Shown here: piece by piece, positions 6,687 through 14,998 of the stretch
Numbering within the stretch: position 1 is the stretch's first letter
How the letters are laid out: each line of letters starts with the position of its first letter
Source: an uncultured Bacteroidales bacterium
Lineage (GTDB): Bacteria > Bacteroidota > Bacteroidia > Bacteroidales > Paludibacteraceae
NCBI GenBank assembly: GCA_900319005.1
Contig: ONMV01000003.1
Span: 1-64,000 of the forward strand
DNA length: 64,000 nt
Direction of reading: 5' to 3'
Position numbers and translations under genes: made by a program
Notes under the pieces: model-generated
Seen by the model: only the letters and a program-made list of their open reading frames with translations
Told to the model about the DNA's origin: nothing
Database searches by the model: none

Positions 6687-7189
6687 ATGTCAAAACAACT
6701 AAATTCGGAGCAAATGTACGAAATTTATTTAAACGGTTCGGTGATTGGGAAATGGATCTGATCGTGGACAGTTACAAGCACTGCATCCTCACTTTGGTGG
6801 AACGCAGTACGAACATGCTGCTGATGGAGAAACTGCCTCATGGACGCAAATCGGTGCCTGTCGCCCAAACCGTTATACGGCTGCTGATGCCCTACAGGCA
6901 GACGATTAGACTATTATACGAATAACGGACCTGAGTTTGCCGCACATGAGATGATTACGAAGCGCTTGCATATGAAAGGGAAAGAAGATGTAACCGTTTA
7001 TTTACGGACGCTTACTCCTCCTGGCAGAAAGGATGTATCGAGAACACCAACAAACTGATTCGGAAATACATCCCCAAAGAAGCCAATTTTGCACGGTTTA
7101 GTGACGAGAGAGTTAGGAAAATACAATACAAATTAAACAGGAGACCAAGAGAAAAATTGCATTTTTACATGGAAGATTTTGAAGCATAA
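6687..7189 (+). pseudogene. Decayed IS30-family transposase
   Basis: The start MSKQLNSEQMYEIYL (6687) matches the N-terminus of Bacteroidota IS30 transposases, but the helix-turn-helix region is deleted: the sequence jumps at about 6730 to FGDWEMDLIVD, the first catalytic-Asp motif. It then reads CILTLVERSTNMLLMEKLP, shifts frame before TNNGPEFAAHEM (second DDE motif, with the usual Asp of TDNG replaced by Asn), and shifts again before DAYSSWQKGCIENTN, which carries the catalytic Glu. It ends SDERVRKIQYKLNRRPREKL ... FEA. At least one deletion, two frameshifts and a lost catalytic residue make it inactive. Terminal inverted repeats were not recognised. It marks past mobile activity next to the AT-rich gene at 7245. 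Confidence 0.85.
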
Positions 7190-7190
7190 A

Positions 7191-7222
7191 TTTGCATAAT
7201 TCAAATTTTTATTGTAATTTTG
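7191..7222 (+). promoter_or_regulatory. Promoter for the gene at 7245
   Basis: TTTG at 7191-7194, 20-bp spacer, TAATTTTG at 7215-7222, starting one base after the transposase remnant stop. Confidence 0.7.
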
Positions 7223-7244
7223 CAAGCAGAAATCTTAATACCAT

Positions 7245-8102
7245 ATGATTATGAAAAAACAAATGTACGAACCGGATCCTATTTCATTACCTGCAGAGTT
7301 TCCACAGTCATTTAGGGATTTATTCCAGAACGAAGAGTACAAGCGACGACAAACTTTTATCGGTTATGGTAATCCATCTGCCAAAATCTTGATATTGGGA
7401 AAAGAAATTACTTGGAAACTTGGTTCCGGAGAGCATCTTCACTATTGCCAAATGAATTTTGAGCAATGGAGAAAGAATTTAGAAGCTAAAGACTATATTG
7501 TTGTTGAGTCAGAGGTGCTTTATCCGTCTGATGGAGTGACCACTAAAGCGTGGGAGAATTTTAATCCTATCTATCCACATTATTTGAAATACAATAAGAA
7601 AGCAGGCGGAAAAAAAGATGAAAATGGAAATATAGTACTTGCCACTTCAAATTATGGAGTTTCGGTGACGTGGCTAAATTATCAAAAGCTTATACAACAA
7701 ATAATTGGATATAATAATGGTAATAAATCGCCAATTGATTTTTTCAGGTATGCTTTCATCTCAGAGCTAAATGAACTCACACGACCAAATAATAATGACA
7801 ATACAAAAGATGACGACAAAAATATTGAGAACTCAATAGGAGAAAGATTCCCTTTATTGAACGAACCATTCTTTAAATCGTTTCCTATTATCATTTTTGC
7901 AGGTCGCCCTTATCCTACTAAGCTTTTTGAACCTTTATATGGCTTCAAACCCTCCGACTTTACAAAGAAACATAGATACGATGTGTACACGAAGGGAGAT
8001 CAAATTTTCATATGGACAGAACAATTCTCCAACCACATTTCAACACAAATGATTGAAGATATTGCAAATGAGGTTAAAATAAAACAACGCAACATATACT
8101 GA
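7245..8102 (+). CDS. Unknown AT-rich protein, faint resemblance to uracil-DNA-glycosylase-like fold
   Basis: A 285-residue soluble protein. Residues about 40-55 (FIGYGNPSAKILILGKEIT) resemble the first strand and loop of the uracil-DNA-glycosylase superfamily (hydrophobic strand then a G-x-(N/E)-P-type turn), and a later FPIIIFAGRPYP could be a matching strand. The match is weak and the catalytic residues cannot be assigned. The gene is clearly more AT-rich than its neighbours (many AAT, AAA, ATT codons and an Asn/Asp-rich insert NNNDNTKDDDKN at about 185-196). It lies directly behind a transposase remnant and has its own promoter, all consistent with horizontal acquisition. An in-frame ATG at 7251 is an alternative start. 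Confidence 0.6.
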   Translation: MIMKKQMYEPDPISLPAEFPQSFRDLFQNEEYKRRQTFIGYGNPSAKILILGKEITWKLGSGEHLHYCQMNFEQWRKNLEAKDYIVVESEVLYPSDGVTTKAWENFNPIYPHYLKYNKKAGGKKDENGNIVLATSNYGVSVTWLNYQKLIQQIIGYNNGNKSPIDFFRYAFISELNELTRPNNNDNTKDDDKNIENSIGERFPLLNEPFFKSFPIIIFAGRPYPTKLFEPLYGFKPSDFTKKHRYDVYTKGDQIFIWTEQFSNHISTQMIEDIANEVKIKQRNIY

Positions 8103-8225
8103 CAGGCGTTAATAAACGCTGTAAAAACCTAAGGAATTGCCCTGTGGTTTTCCTTTTATACTTACCGACGGTCTGCCAGAACCATACATTTTCATGCAGT
8201 TTGGAGCTAAAAAATATGCAATTTC

Positions 8226-8256
8226 TTGCAGTATTGAAAAATTTTTAGTACCTTTG
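8226..8256 (+). promoter_or_regulatory. Promoter for the gene at 8265, nearly leaderless
   Basis: TTG at 8226-8228, 20-bp spacer, TACCTTTG at 8249-8256. The ATG at 8265 is only nine bases beyond the second box, so the 5' leader would be a few nucleotides at most, unless translation starts at ATG 8298. Confidence 0.7.
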
Positions 8257-8264
8257 CAGCGAAT

Positions 8265-9407
8265 ATGCTATTAGAAGACTACCGTTTTAGCGAAGATATG
8301 GCGTATGCGTCCCACCGGCTAATGGTTCGCAGCAAGGACATCGAGATCGGCGGCGTGTTGGGCGCGGCGCTGCTGTCTGCATTGTTAGTGGATACGGAGG
8401 AGGGCAACCGCCGCAGCATCGCCATCGACAGCGAAGCGGAGCAGCGGCAGTGGATAGCGCGTTACGAACGCGAGGTGCGGCGCGAGGGCTGGGGAATGCT
8501 GCCGGTAGAACTGCACCTGCTGAGCGAGGCGTACATAGTCATCGCTACCGGAGATACGGGGTTGGAGGACATCTGTCCGAACAGCCTGCTTCTTGATCTG
8601 GCGATGCAGCTGACCGTCCGCTATATGCGGTATCTGAGTACCGAGGCTTTCGGCGAACATATCTGGGAGTGCTGTCCGTGGGAGACACCTTTTGCGGCTT
8701 GGCTGCTGAACGCAGCGCAAGTGGAGACCCGCCGCCAACGGTTTCTGCAAACGGACTGGACCGACCCGGCGTTAGTCACCGCCTTGGCAGACGAGACGGA
8801 CAAGAATAACGAACAGGAGCAACCGACCTTGGTGTTCGAAGGCGAAGCGACGGAAGATATCATGTACCGATACCTGAAGTGGGTCTGGACAACCTATCAG
8901 GCACAACTACGCGAGATACCGGGTTCGCAACCCCGTGCCCCCAAGCACCGCAACTATATAGTGGAGCAAGAGACCGACTGGCGATACGTCATGGACGACG
9001 TGAAGGCGCTGAGCGAAGACTCGCAGCGGCTCTTTGCACAATGGATGTGCGACTGGGAGCGGTTCGTCACCAAGCATCTCCGACCGCAACGGCCTGTACG
9101 CTTCTGGACCGAAGAAACGAGCGAAGAGCGGCAGCGCCAACTGACCCAATACCTGCGGATACAAGAGAAAGAGTGGGACTATTTCAAGTGCCTCTCCGCC
9201 GCCATCTATGCCCTCAGGCAGATGGGGTATGTGCGCCGCGGAGTCTCCATGACAGACATCACTCGATGGATGACCGAAGAGCTGACCAAGGACTATATCA
9301 CAAAGAACAACCGCGACCAATTCCGCCGCGCTTGGAACGAACTGAGCCGGTATCACGAAGATGTGCGCCATTTCGTACAGGAACTACAGAATCTTTTAGA
9401 AGCCTGA
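8265..9407 (+). CDS. Large soluble protein of unknown function
   Basis: A 380-residue protein without signal peptide or membrane helices, mostly helical and rich in Glu, Arg and Trp. Notable segments are CCPWETPFAAWLL at about residue 135 and a C-terminal TKDYITKNNRDQFRRAWNEL that looks like a small helical DNA- or protein-binding module. I recognise no family. Base composition is visibly GC-rich compared with the AT-rich gene upstream. A promoter directly precedes it, which implies a very short or absent leader. The GDSL esterase gene follows after 31 nt on the same strand. Confidence 0.65.
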   Translation: MLLEDYRFSEDMAYASHRLMVRSKDIEIGGVLGAALLSALLVDTEEGNRRSIAIDSEAEQRQWIARYEREVRREGWGMLPVELHLLSEAYIVIATGDTGLEDICPNSLLLDLAMQLTVRYMRYLSTEAFGEHIWECCPWETPFAAWLLNAAQVETRRQRFLQTDWTDPALVTALADETDKNNEQEQPTLVFEGEATEDIMYRYLKWVWTTYQAQLREIPGSQPRAPKHRNYIVEQETDWRYVMDDVKALSEDSQRLFAQWMCDWERFVTKHLRPQRPVRFWTEETSEERQRQLTQYLRIQEKEWDYFKCLSAAIYALRQMGYVRRGVSMTDITRWMTEELTKDYITKNNRDQFRRAWNELSRYHEDVRHFVQELQNLLEA

Positions 9408-9438
9408 AAGAGATTAACAACACTAAAACATATTAACC

Positions 9439-10785
9439 ATGAGAAAGATTATTACCTTTGTACTTTGTACTTTGTACCTTTGTACCTTGTCTGCCGCTCC
9501 GCGGCGGGTACACACCATCGGCGATAGTACGATGTCCGATTACAAACCAGCCGCTACCCCCAAACGCGGATGGGGAATGTACTTGCAAGTCTTCTTTAAT
9601 CAGGATTCGATCGAAGTCAATAACCGCGGAAAGTCCGGAGCATCCACCCGCACATTCTATGAAACGGAGAACCTGTGGCCGTCCGTAAAAAGACAGATGA
9701 AAGCTGGAGATTACCTCATCATCCAATTCGCGCATAATGACGAGAAATGCAAAGGAGAAGATGTGTACGTGCAGAACGCCAAACTGCGCGCAGAGGGCAA
9801 AGATACGCTCACCGACATGCGCGGTACCGAGCCCAACACAACCTATAAACAATACCTGCGTAAGTTCATTAACGAAGCACGCGAAATGGGCGTCAAACCG
9901 ATTCTGATGTCCCCAATCTGTCGTGCGTACTTCAAGGACGGCAAGATCAATGAGGAAGGAAGACATAATTTAACGAGTGAGCGAATGAACGAGTTAAAGA
10001 ATGAAGGAGACAAAGATTATGTCCGTTGTATGCGCGAAGTGGCAGAAGAGATGCAAGTACCGTTTCTGGACATGACCGAGCGGACGAGAGAGATGTACGA
10101 GAGCGAAGGTCAGGAGATCTGCATGAAACGCTATTTCAACTGCGGCGACAAGACGCACACCGGTCAGGAAGGCGGCATGCTGAACGCTCATCTGGCATAT
10201 TTGCTCATTAAGAACAGTCCGGAGTTAGCCGAACTGCATCATTTGGTAGCCTTACCACCTATAGAGGTCAGCGTGGCTTACATCCGCAGTATCGAAGAGA
10301 AAGGGCGTAGAGAAGCCTTCAACGCACAAGGAATGCCCTATAAAACGACCATTAAGAACGCCAAGATGCACAACATGCAACTCTCCCGCAACCGTTATAT
10401 GCCGTTAGGAGGCGTTTGGCCCGCAGGAGAGATAGATGAGGTAGCAAACCGCTACATCGAATACACCATCACAGCAGAGAAGAAGAAAGGCCTGGTTATC
10501 GAGTCCATTTATCTGCCCGTCAAGGCGATCGGAGGACCGGGAATGAACATCCATATCAACTATGGTTTCGGCGATGAGTTCCGCAATGTAACCACCATCT
10601 ATGAGAACACCGCACTCCCAAAGAACCAGGAGATTTCCGTTTCGCTGAACTACCCCATCCTCGTTCCCGCCGGACAGACGATACATATCCGTATTCTCCC
10701 ATGGTACGACTCGAACGGCAAAGGACAAAGCGGGAAATTCCTCCAATTAGGAGCAATGAAAATAACAGGAAAGAAACTGCTATAA
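9439..10785 (+). CDS. Rhamnogalacturonan acetylesterase-like GDSL/SGNH hydrolase
   Basis: A 448-residue secreted enzyme. After the signal peptide (residues 1-20, core FVLCTLYLCTLSAA) comes block I VHTIGDSTM with catalytic Ser30, then RGWGMYLQVFF, NRGKSGAST, HND (Asn100), and block V GDKTHTGQEGG with catalytic Asp237 and His240. This is the CE12-type arrangement that removes acetyl groups from rhamnogalacturonan I in pectin. About 180 residues after the catalytic domain form an extra beta-rich module. Residues 178-190 (LTSERMNELKNEG) derive from a repeat shared with the cca gene at 31191. The signal-peptide core is itself encoded by CTTTGTAC repeats. Functionally it fits with the galacturonate genes uxaB/uxaA at 20.8-23.9 kb, though it is not in one operon with them. 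Confidence 0.85.
   Translation: MRKIITFVLCTLYLCTLSAAPRRVHTIGDSTMSDYKPAATPKRGWGMYLQVFFNQDSIEVNNRGKSGASTRTFYETENLWPSVKRQMKAGDYLIIQFAHNDEKCKGEDVYVQNAKLRAEGKDTLTDMRGTEPNTTYKQYLRKFINEAREMGVKPILMSPICRAYFKDGKINEEGRHNLTSERMNELKNEGDKDYVRCMREVAEEMQVPFLDMTERTREMYESEGQEICMKRYFNCGDKTHTGQEGGMLNAHLAYLLIKNSPELAELHHLVALPPIEVSVAYIRSIEEKGRREAFNAQGMPYKTTIKNAKMHNMQLSRNRYMPLGGVWPAGEIDEVANRYIEYTITAEKKKGLVIESIYLPVKAIGGPGMNIHINYGFGDEFRNVTTIYENTALPKNQEISVSLNYPILVPAGQTIHIRILPWYDSNGKGQSGKFLQLGAMKITGKKLL
9970..10008 (+). repeat. Translated repeat TTAACGAGTGARCGAATG in the GDSL esterase gene
   Basis: 39-bp segment identical at 35 of 39 positions to 31191-31229 in the cca gene, and read in the same frame (LTSERMNELKNEG versus [13 protein letters not shown]). 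Confidence 0.75.
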
Positions 10786-10866
10786 GACGTCCGTAATGGT
10801 CACGTAAATGACCCGTAAATGACCCGTAAATGAATTGTTGAGAGTTTTGAGTTTAGTGTTTAGAGA

Positions 10867-10906
10867 AAATGGGGGTGTGCCATATTTTTGACACACCCCC
10901 ATTTTT
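10867..10906. terminator. Bidirectional terminator between GDSL esterase and exbD
   Basis: AAATGGGGGTGTG pairs with CACACCCCCATTT around the loop CCATATTTTTGA. A and T runs on both sides serve the two convergent genes. Upstream, at 10809-10842, CGTAAATGACC is repeated in tandem. Confidence 0.9.
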
Positions 10907-10929
10907 ATATTGTGCATTAATGCACAAAA

Positions 10930-11400
10930 TTAATAGCTTGTGCGCTGCGTAGCAGCGTAACTAATCTTCAATGCATAAGCGCGACGGAGCTCCTGTTTGA
11001 TGTCAGCAATAACACCCATCTTGGTCTCCTTGTCGGCCTTGATGGAGACAGTCATCAAACCCTGGTCGGACTCTTTCATGGAGGAACGCTCGTTGATGAT
11101 ATACTCGCCAATCTCCTTCACCTCTGCAAACTGGTCGTTGAGCTGGATACGCGTCTCAGCACCGTACTGCTTGCGGAACTCAGCGGTCGGCGTACCGACG
11201 TAGATATAGCGCACAAGGGATTTGTTCTCCAGCTTGGTGAGCTCCGTTGCCTGCGGGTTCTTGAACTGCACCTTGTAGCTGACCTCTTTCATAGACGTAA
11301 CGGACATGAAGAAGAAGAGCAGCATGAAGATAATATCAGGGAGAGACGACGTATTCAACGCCGGCATCTCGCGTTTTTCATTTCTACGTATCTTTGCCAT
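10930..11400 (-). CDS. exbD: ExbD/TolR-type biopolymer transport protein (second)
   Basis: A 156-residue protein with one N-terminal membrane helix (LPDIIFMLLFFFMSVTSM) after a short basic cytoplasmic tail, and a periplasmic domain. In the ExbD family the Asp of the helix (here Asp in SLPDIIF) is essential for proton use. It lies two bases downstream of another exbD gene and is the last gene of the ExbB - membrane protein - ExbD - ExbD unit. Such units energise TonB-dependent outer-membrane uptake, for example through the receptor at 24-26 kb. The C-terminus is longer and more charged than in proteobacterial ExbD, as is usual in Bacteroidota. Confidence 0.9.
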   Translation of the reverse strand: MAKIRRNEKREMPALNTSSLPDIIFMLLFFFMSVTSMKEVSYKVQFKNPQATELTKLENKSLVRYIYVGTPTAEFRKQYGAETRIQLNDQFAEVKEIGEYIINERSSMKESDQGLMTVSIKADKETKMGVIADIKQELRRAYALKISYAATQRTSY

Positions 11401-11402
11401 AA

Positions 11403-11981
11403 TCAGTTACCATAGTTTTTAGGCTCAGCCTCTGAAATCTTCTGAGGATAGATCTTCTGGATCCGTTTCTGCTGGTCCTCTTCAAGTTCAGCGTAAGCTT
11501 TGTGGAAATACTTCTGCGCGCATTCTTCACGCAATTCATTATAAGCCGCTACGAGTTCGTTCTGAACGTCGAGATACGCCTGATACTGGGTATCGACATC
11601 GTTTTGGACGGAGATAACGTGGTCCTTGGTGTAACGGATGACACCGAAGGGAGCGCCGAAATCTTCCTCTACGAGTTTAGGCAGAAAAGCGTTGTCGTTC
11701 TCGTTCTTGATGAACTCTTTGGCCTTTTCGCGGAGTTGCTTCACATCCATCAACTGGCCTTGTACCATCAATTGGTTAGCCGAGTTAATCTTGACTACCA
11801 AGAGGTTGCGCTTGTTGATATCCTTATCCTCCACTTTCTGGTCGGGCGGAATAGGCGCAGGCAGACGGCGAGCCAGTCCCTGGTTGACATCCATAGAGGT
11901 GGTCACCAGGAAGAAAATCAGCAACAGGAACGAAATATCCGCCATGGAGCTGGCGTTGATCTGTGGGACTTTCTTTGCCAT
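11403..11981 (-). CDS. exbD: ExbD/TolR-type biopolymer transport protein (first)
   Basis: A 192-residue protein with the ExbD signature helix (ASSMADISFLLLIFFLVTTS, catalytic Asp in MADISF) near residue 15, followed by a periplasmic domain with a long charged C-terminal extension (ECAQKYFHKAYAELEEDQQ). It forms the TonB motor with ExbB. It differs in sequence from the second ExbD, so the two probably have distinct positions in the complex rather than being redundant copies. Preceded by the membrane-protein gene at 13 nt and followed by the second exbD after 2 nt, so a single transcript is likely. Confidence 0.9.
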   Translation of the reverse strand: MAKKVPQINASSMADISFLLLIFFLVTTSMDVNQGLARRLPAPIPPDQKVEDKDINKRNLLVVKINSANQLMVQGQLMDVKQLREKAKEFIKNENDNAFLPKLVEEDFGAPFGVIRYTKDHVISVQNDVDTQYQAYLDVQNELVAAYNELREECAQKYFHKAYAELEEDQQKRIQKIYPQKISEAEPKNYGN

Positions 11982-11993
11982 GATAAATGTGAA

Positions 11994-12470
11994 TTATTTC
12001 AGTCTTTTAGTGTGGACATAACCCCAGATCATCGTACCGATGGTAGCGATAACGAGGATGTAGCAGGCGTAGATAACGGCGTCGGACATCTGAGCCCAGA
12101 AGCCTTCGTTATCGGTACCCTCATAGCCGATAATGTTGATTTTCTCCGGGCTGCCGAGGAACCAGCATGCGCAAGCAAGCACAACAAATCCGCATACGAC
12201 ACCGAGCGTCATATAGGCTTTGCGGCGGTTATATTTCCAGTTATTGATGAAATCTACGATAACCACGCAGAGCGTGATCAGAACTACGAGCCCCAGAAGG
12301 ATGTAGTTCCATACGAGGAAAGCATCGGTGAAACGAGGAATATCCAGGAAGTCACCGGCCACCTCTAAACTACCGTTCGAGCCGCCGAGGAAGAACATCG
12401 CGATGAACACGATGCCCAGCGCCAGAAGGCTCCAAAGGGTAATTTTCGGTAATAATTTATAGTCTTTCAT
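11994..12470 (-). CDS. Small membrane protein of the ExbB-ExbD operon
   Basis: A 158-residue protein with four predicted membrane helices (for example ITLWSLLALGIVFIAMFFL, YILLGLVVLITLCVVIVDFI, LGVVCGFVVLACACWFLG, ACYILVIATIGTMIWGYV). The function is unknown. A protein of this size and topology between exbB and exbD recurs in Bacteroidales and is therefore likely to belong to the energy-transducing complex or its assembly. 53 nt separate it from exbB; that gap carries an alternating CGCGTGTGCGCG stretch. Confidence 0.8.
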   Translation of the reverse strand: MKDYKLLPKITLWSLLALGIVFIAMFFLGGSNGSLEVAGDFLDIPRFTDAFLVWNYILLGLVVLITLCVVIVDFINNWKYNRRKAYMTLGVVCGFVVLACACWFLGSPEKINIIGYEGTDNEGFWAQMSDAVIYACYILVIATIGTMIWGYVHTKRLK

Positions 12471-12523
12471 ATTTGCTCAGAATTTATAAGTCAATAGTTC
12501 ACGCGTGTGCGCGTACCTTATTA

Positions 12524-13342
12524 TTATTTTTTCTGGGCAGCGTCGTACTCTACTACGATATCGAGCAAGCTAATCGAGCTGTCCTCCATTTCATTCACCA
12601 GACCCTCCACGAGGCTGAGAATATAGTTATAGAACAACTGAAGAACAACGGCAATAATCAAACCGAGGAGGGTAGTCAACAGAGCGACCTTGATACCACC
12701 GGCAACGACAGTAGCCGAGATATCACCAACCTGCTGAATCTTATCGAAGGCCTCGATCATACCGATGATGGTACCCAAGAATCCGAGAGACGGAGCGATA
12801 GCGATGAAGAGGGTGATCCAGGAGAGGTTCTTCTCCAAGAGACCGAGTTGAACGCCACCATAGGAAGCAACGGTCTTCTCTACTACGTCAATACCCTCGT
12901 CATAACGGCTCAGACCCTGATAGAAGATCGAGGCAACCGGGCCACGTGTATTGCGGCAAACCTCCAGTGCTTTCTCAATGCCACCTTCTTTCAAAGCAGC
13001 CTCTACGTTAGCGAGCAGGGCTTTGGTGTTGGTTTTGCTGAGCGAGAGATAGATGATACGCTCGATGCAGAGAGCCAGACCGAAAACGAGGGTCACGAGG
13101 GTCAGCGCCATGAAGCCGGCACCACCTTCGATAAACTTGGTTTTGAGAGTCTTGTGAAGCGCTACAACGCCACCTGCCTCCTCAGCCGGAGCCTCTGCTA
13201 CTTCCTCAGCTGCAGGAGCAGCCTCGTCTACTTGTTCAACAGCAGCCTCTTCAACAGCAGCTGCTTCTTCTTGTGCCATTACTACTGCGCTGCCAAATGT
13301 CAGCATCGCCAGCACTGTAAGGGTTGCAAATACTTTTTTCAT
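12524..13342 (-). CDS. exbB: ExbB/TolQ/MotA-family proton channel protein
   Basis: A 272-residue protein. It begins MKKVFATLTVLAMLTFGSAV with a cleavable signal-like helix and a periplasmic Ala/Glu-rich region (AAAVEEAAVEQVDEAAPA), then three membrane helices. The conserved core SLGFLGTIIGMIEAFDKI and the later GGIKVALLTTLLGLIIAVVLQ are the TolQ/ExbB channel signature. The frame is open upstream to 13405, but the ATG at 13342 gives a normal signal peptide and is preferred. ExbB pentamers surround the ExbD helices and use the proton gradient to drive TonB. First gene of the operon; the tRNA-Ser lies 204 nt upstream on the same strand. Confidence 0.92.
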   Translation of the reverse strand: MKKVFATLTVLAMLTFGSAVVMAQEEAAAVEEAAVEQVDEAAPAAEEVAEAPAEEAGGVVALHKTLKTKFIEGGAGFMALTLVTLVFGLALCIERIIYLSLSKTNTKALLANVEAALKEGGIEKALEVCRNTRGPVASIFYQGLSRYDEGIDVVEKTVASYGGVQLGLLEKNLSWITLFIAIAPSLGFLGTIIGMIEAFDKIQQVGDISATVVAGGIKVALLTTLLGLIIAVVLQLFYNYILSLVEGLVNEMEDSSISLLDIVVEYDAAQKK

Positions 13343-13545
13343 GAGATAAAAATTTGTTAATTGATTTATTGTGTTTATTGTATTTCGGTTAATATTTGTC
13401 TCCACGGGGATTTCTTATAACGCTCTGCTCGAACGATTACTTCTTCGTAATCCCCACAAGCTGCCGCTGGCACCTTGTTCAAAGCTTTTGCATCTATCCG
13501 TGTCTGTAAGCAAACTTACTTACCCGGCTCGATGCAAAATCTTTG

Positions 13546-13633
13546 CGGAGAGACGGGGATTCGAACCCCGGAAACCCTTTTGGAGTTTACACGCTTTCCA
13601 GGCGTGCCTCTTCAACCACTCGAGCATCTCTCA
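13546..13633 (-). tRNA. tRNA-Ser, anticodon GGA
   Basis: Minus strand reads TGAGAGATGCTCGAGTGGTT at the 5' end, anticodon loop CTGGAAA (GGA, reads UCC/UCU), a long variable arm typical of class II tRNA, T arm CGGGGTTCGAATCCCCG, and 3' acceptor TCTCTCC plus discriminator G. CCA is not encoded. The first acceptor pair is U1 with C72, a mismatch where G-C is expected; pairs 2-7 are intact. Confidence 0.93.
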
Positions 13634-13702
13634 CTACAAATTATTGAAATACGCAAGTTTTTTTGCAATTATTTTTTATTTTATCACATTTTAATCGATA
13701 TA

Positions 13703-13734
13703 TTTGCATATATTAAAAAAAAATCGTACCTTTG
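13703..13734 (+). promoter_or_regulatory. Promoter of the uridine kinase gene
   Basis: TTTG at 13703-13706, 20-bp spacer, TACCTTTG at 13727-13734; start codon 50 nt downstream. Confidence 0.75.
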
Positions 13735-13783
13735 CACCTCGAATAAAACGTATTTCGTACAATTGTAAATCGTACACCTCTTT

Positions 13784-14398
13784 ATGTTTATTATCGGCAT
13801 TGCGGGCGGTACCGGCTCGGGCAAAACAACGGTAGTCAAGAAACTCATAGAGCGCCTTCCGAAAGGCGAAGTAGTAGTAATCCCTCAAGATTCGTATTAC
13901 AAAGACAGCAGCAATGTGCCTGTTGAGGAGCGCCAGAACATCAACTTTGACCATCCTGACGCATTTGATTGGGCATTATTAACCAAGCACATCGCTACCC
14001 TCAAAGAGGGCAAGTCCATCGAGCAGCCGATCTACTCCTATATTACCTGCACACGCTCGGAGGAAACTATTCATATCGAGCCTCGGGAGGTGATTGTAGT
14101 AGAAGGGATTATGGCGTTGCGTGAACCAAACATGCGCAAGCAGATGGATCTGAAGATATTCGTGGATGCCGATGCAGACGACCGTCTCATTCGCGTTATG
14201 AAACGCGACGTGTTGGAACGCGGACGTACCGCAGAGCAGGTAATCGAGCGATACCAACGGGTGCTCAAACCGATGCACGAGCAGTTTATTGAGCCTTGTA
14301 AGCGTTTCGCAGACGTGATCGTGCCGCAAGGCGGACATAACAATGCAGCGATCAACATGCTCGCGAAGTTCGTCAAGCAGCAGCTGGCGGATAAATAA
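13784..14398 (+). CDS. udk: Uridine kinase
   Basis: A 204-residue cytosolic enzyme of normal family length. P-loop GGTGSGKTTV at about residues 8-17, IPQDSYYKD with the substrate-binding Asp, NFDHPDAFDW, and the lid region RVMKRDVLERGRTAEQVIERY are diagnostic of Udk. It phosphorylates uridine and cytidine with ATP or GTP in pyrimidine salvage. A second, more divergent member of this kinase family is encoded at 26461-27408. A promoter precedes it, and the chromate-type transporter genes follow after 24 nt, which include a 9-bp hairpin (ATCGACCAT/ATGGTCGAT) with no T run, so read-through is possible. Confidence 0.95.
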   Translation: MFIIGIAGGTGSGKTTVVKKLIERLPKGEVVVIPQDSYYKDSSNVPVEERQNINFDHPDAFDWALLTKHIATLKEGKSIEQPIYSYITCTRSEETIHIEPREVIVVEGIMALREPNMRKQMDLKIFVDADADDRLIRVMKRDVLERGRTAEQVIERYQRVLKPMHEQFIEPCKRFADVIVPQGGHNNAAINMLAKFVKQQLADK

Positions 14399-14422
14399 TC
14401 GACCATAAATGGTCGATGGAAC

Positions 14423-14998
14423 ATGTTTTTTCAGCTTTTTTGGACATACTTGAAAATCGGAACCTTCACCCTTGGTGGAGGTTATGCGATGTTACCCCTT
14501 ATCCAGCGCGAAGTAGTGGATCGCAAGGGATGGATAGATGAGGACGAATACTTGAATATGATCGCCCTTGCTCAGGCAGCGCCCGGATTGATTGCAGTCA
14601 ACTCTGCTATTTTTATAGGATGGCGCGTGGGCGGTTGGCGTGGTGTTTGCGGTGCCGTATTAGGGGCTGTACTTCCCTCTTTCCTCATTATACTGACTAT
14701 CGCGATGATTTTTCAAGACTGGAAAGAGATTCCTGCCGTGGAAGCCGCTTTCAAAGGTATCCGGCCTGCGGTAGTTGCCCTCATTGCCGCCCCGCTCTTC
14801 AAACTGGCGAAGTCCGCGATGAAGGAAAAAGGAAAACAAACAAAAGAGAAAGGGCAGAATGCCATTTTTCTATTGATTTCTTTAGCCGCAGCTCTGCTGA
14901 TCTGGCTCGGACACATTAATCCCGTTTGGGTTATACTGGCGACAATCATCATCACATTATGCTCTATTTGGCTCTCTTCATATCGTTCTTCAAAATAG
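14423..14998 (+). CDS. Chromate transporter family protein, first half
   Basis: A 191-residue membrane protein with the ChrA half-domain signature: FLKIG-like start TYLKIGTFTLGGGYAMLPLIQREVVDRKGWIDEDEYLNMIALAQAAPGLIAVN in pieces, with the GGGYAMLP and APG motifs visible. Short-chain CHR proteins act as pairs to move chromate or a related anion. The cytoplasmic loop at about residues 134-146 (MKEKGKQTKEKGQ) is unusually simple and Lys-rich and may be a translated low-complexity repeat. The second half is encoded by the next gene, which overlaps it by 40 bp. The natural substrate in this organism is uncertain. Confidence 0.88.
   Translation: MFFQLFWTYLKIGTFTLGGGYAMLPLIQREVVDRKGWIDEDEYLNMIALAQAAPGLIAVNSAIFIGWRVGGWRGVCGAVLGAVLPSFLIILTIAMIFQDWKEIPAVEAAFKGIRPAVVALIAAPLFKLAKSAMKEKGKQTKEKGQNAIFLLISLAAALLIWLGHINPVWVILATIIITLCSIWLSSYRSSK

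Noticed and set aside
13511-13538. Promoter for exbB (TAAGTTTG on the minus strand)
   Set aside because: The only TTTG lies at a 16-bp spacing, unlike the 20 bp of all accepted promoters here.
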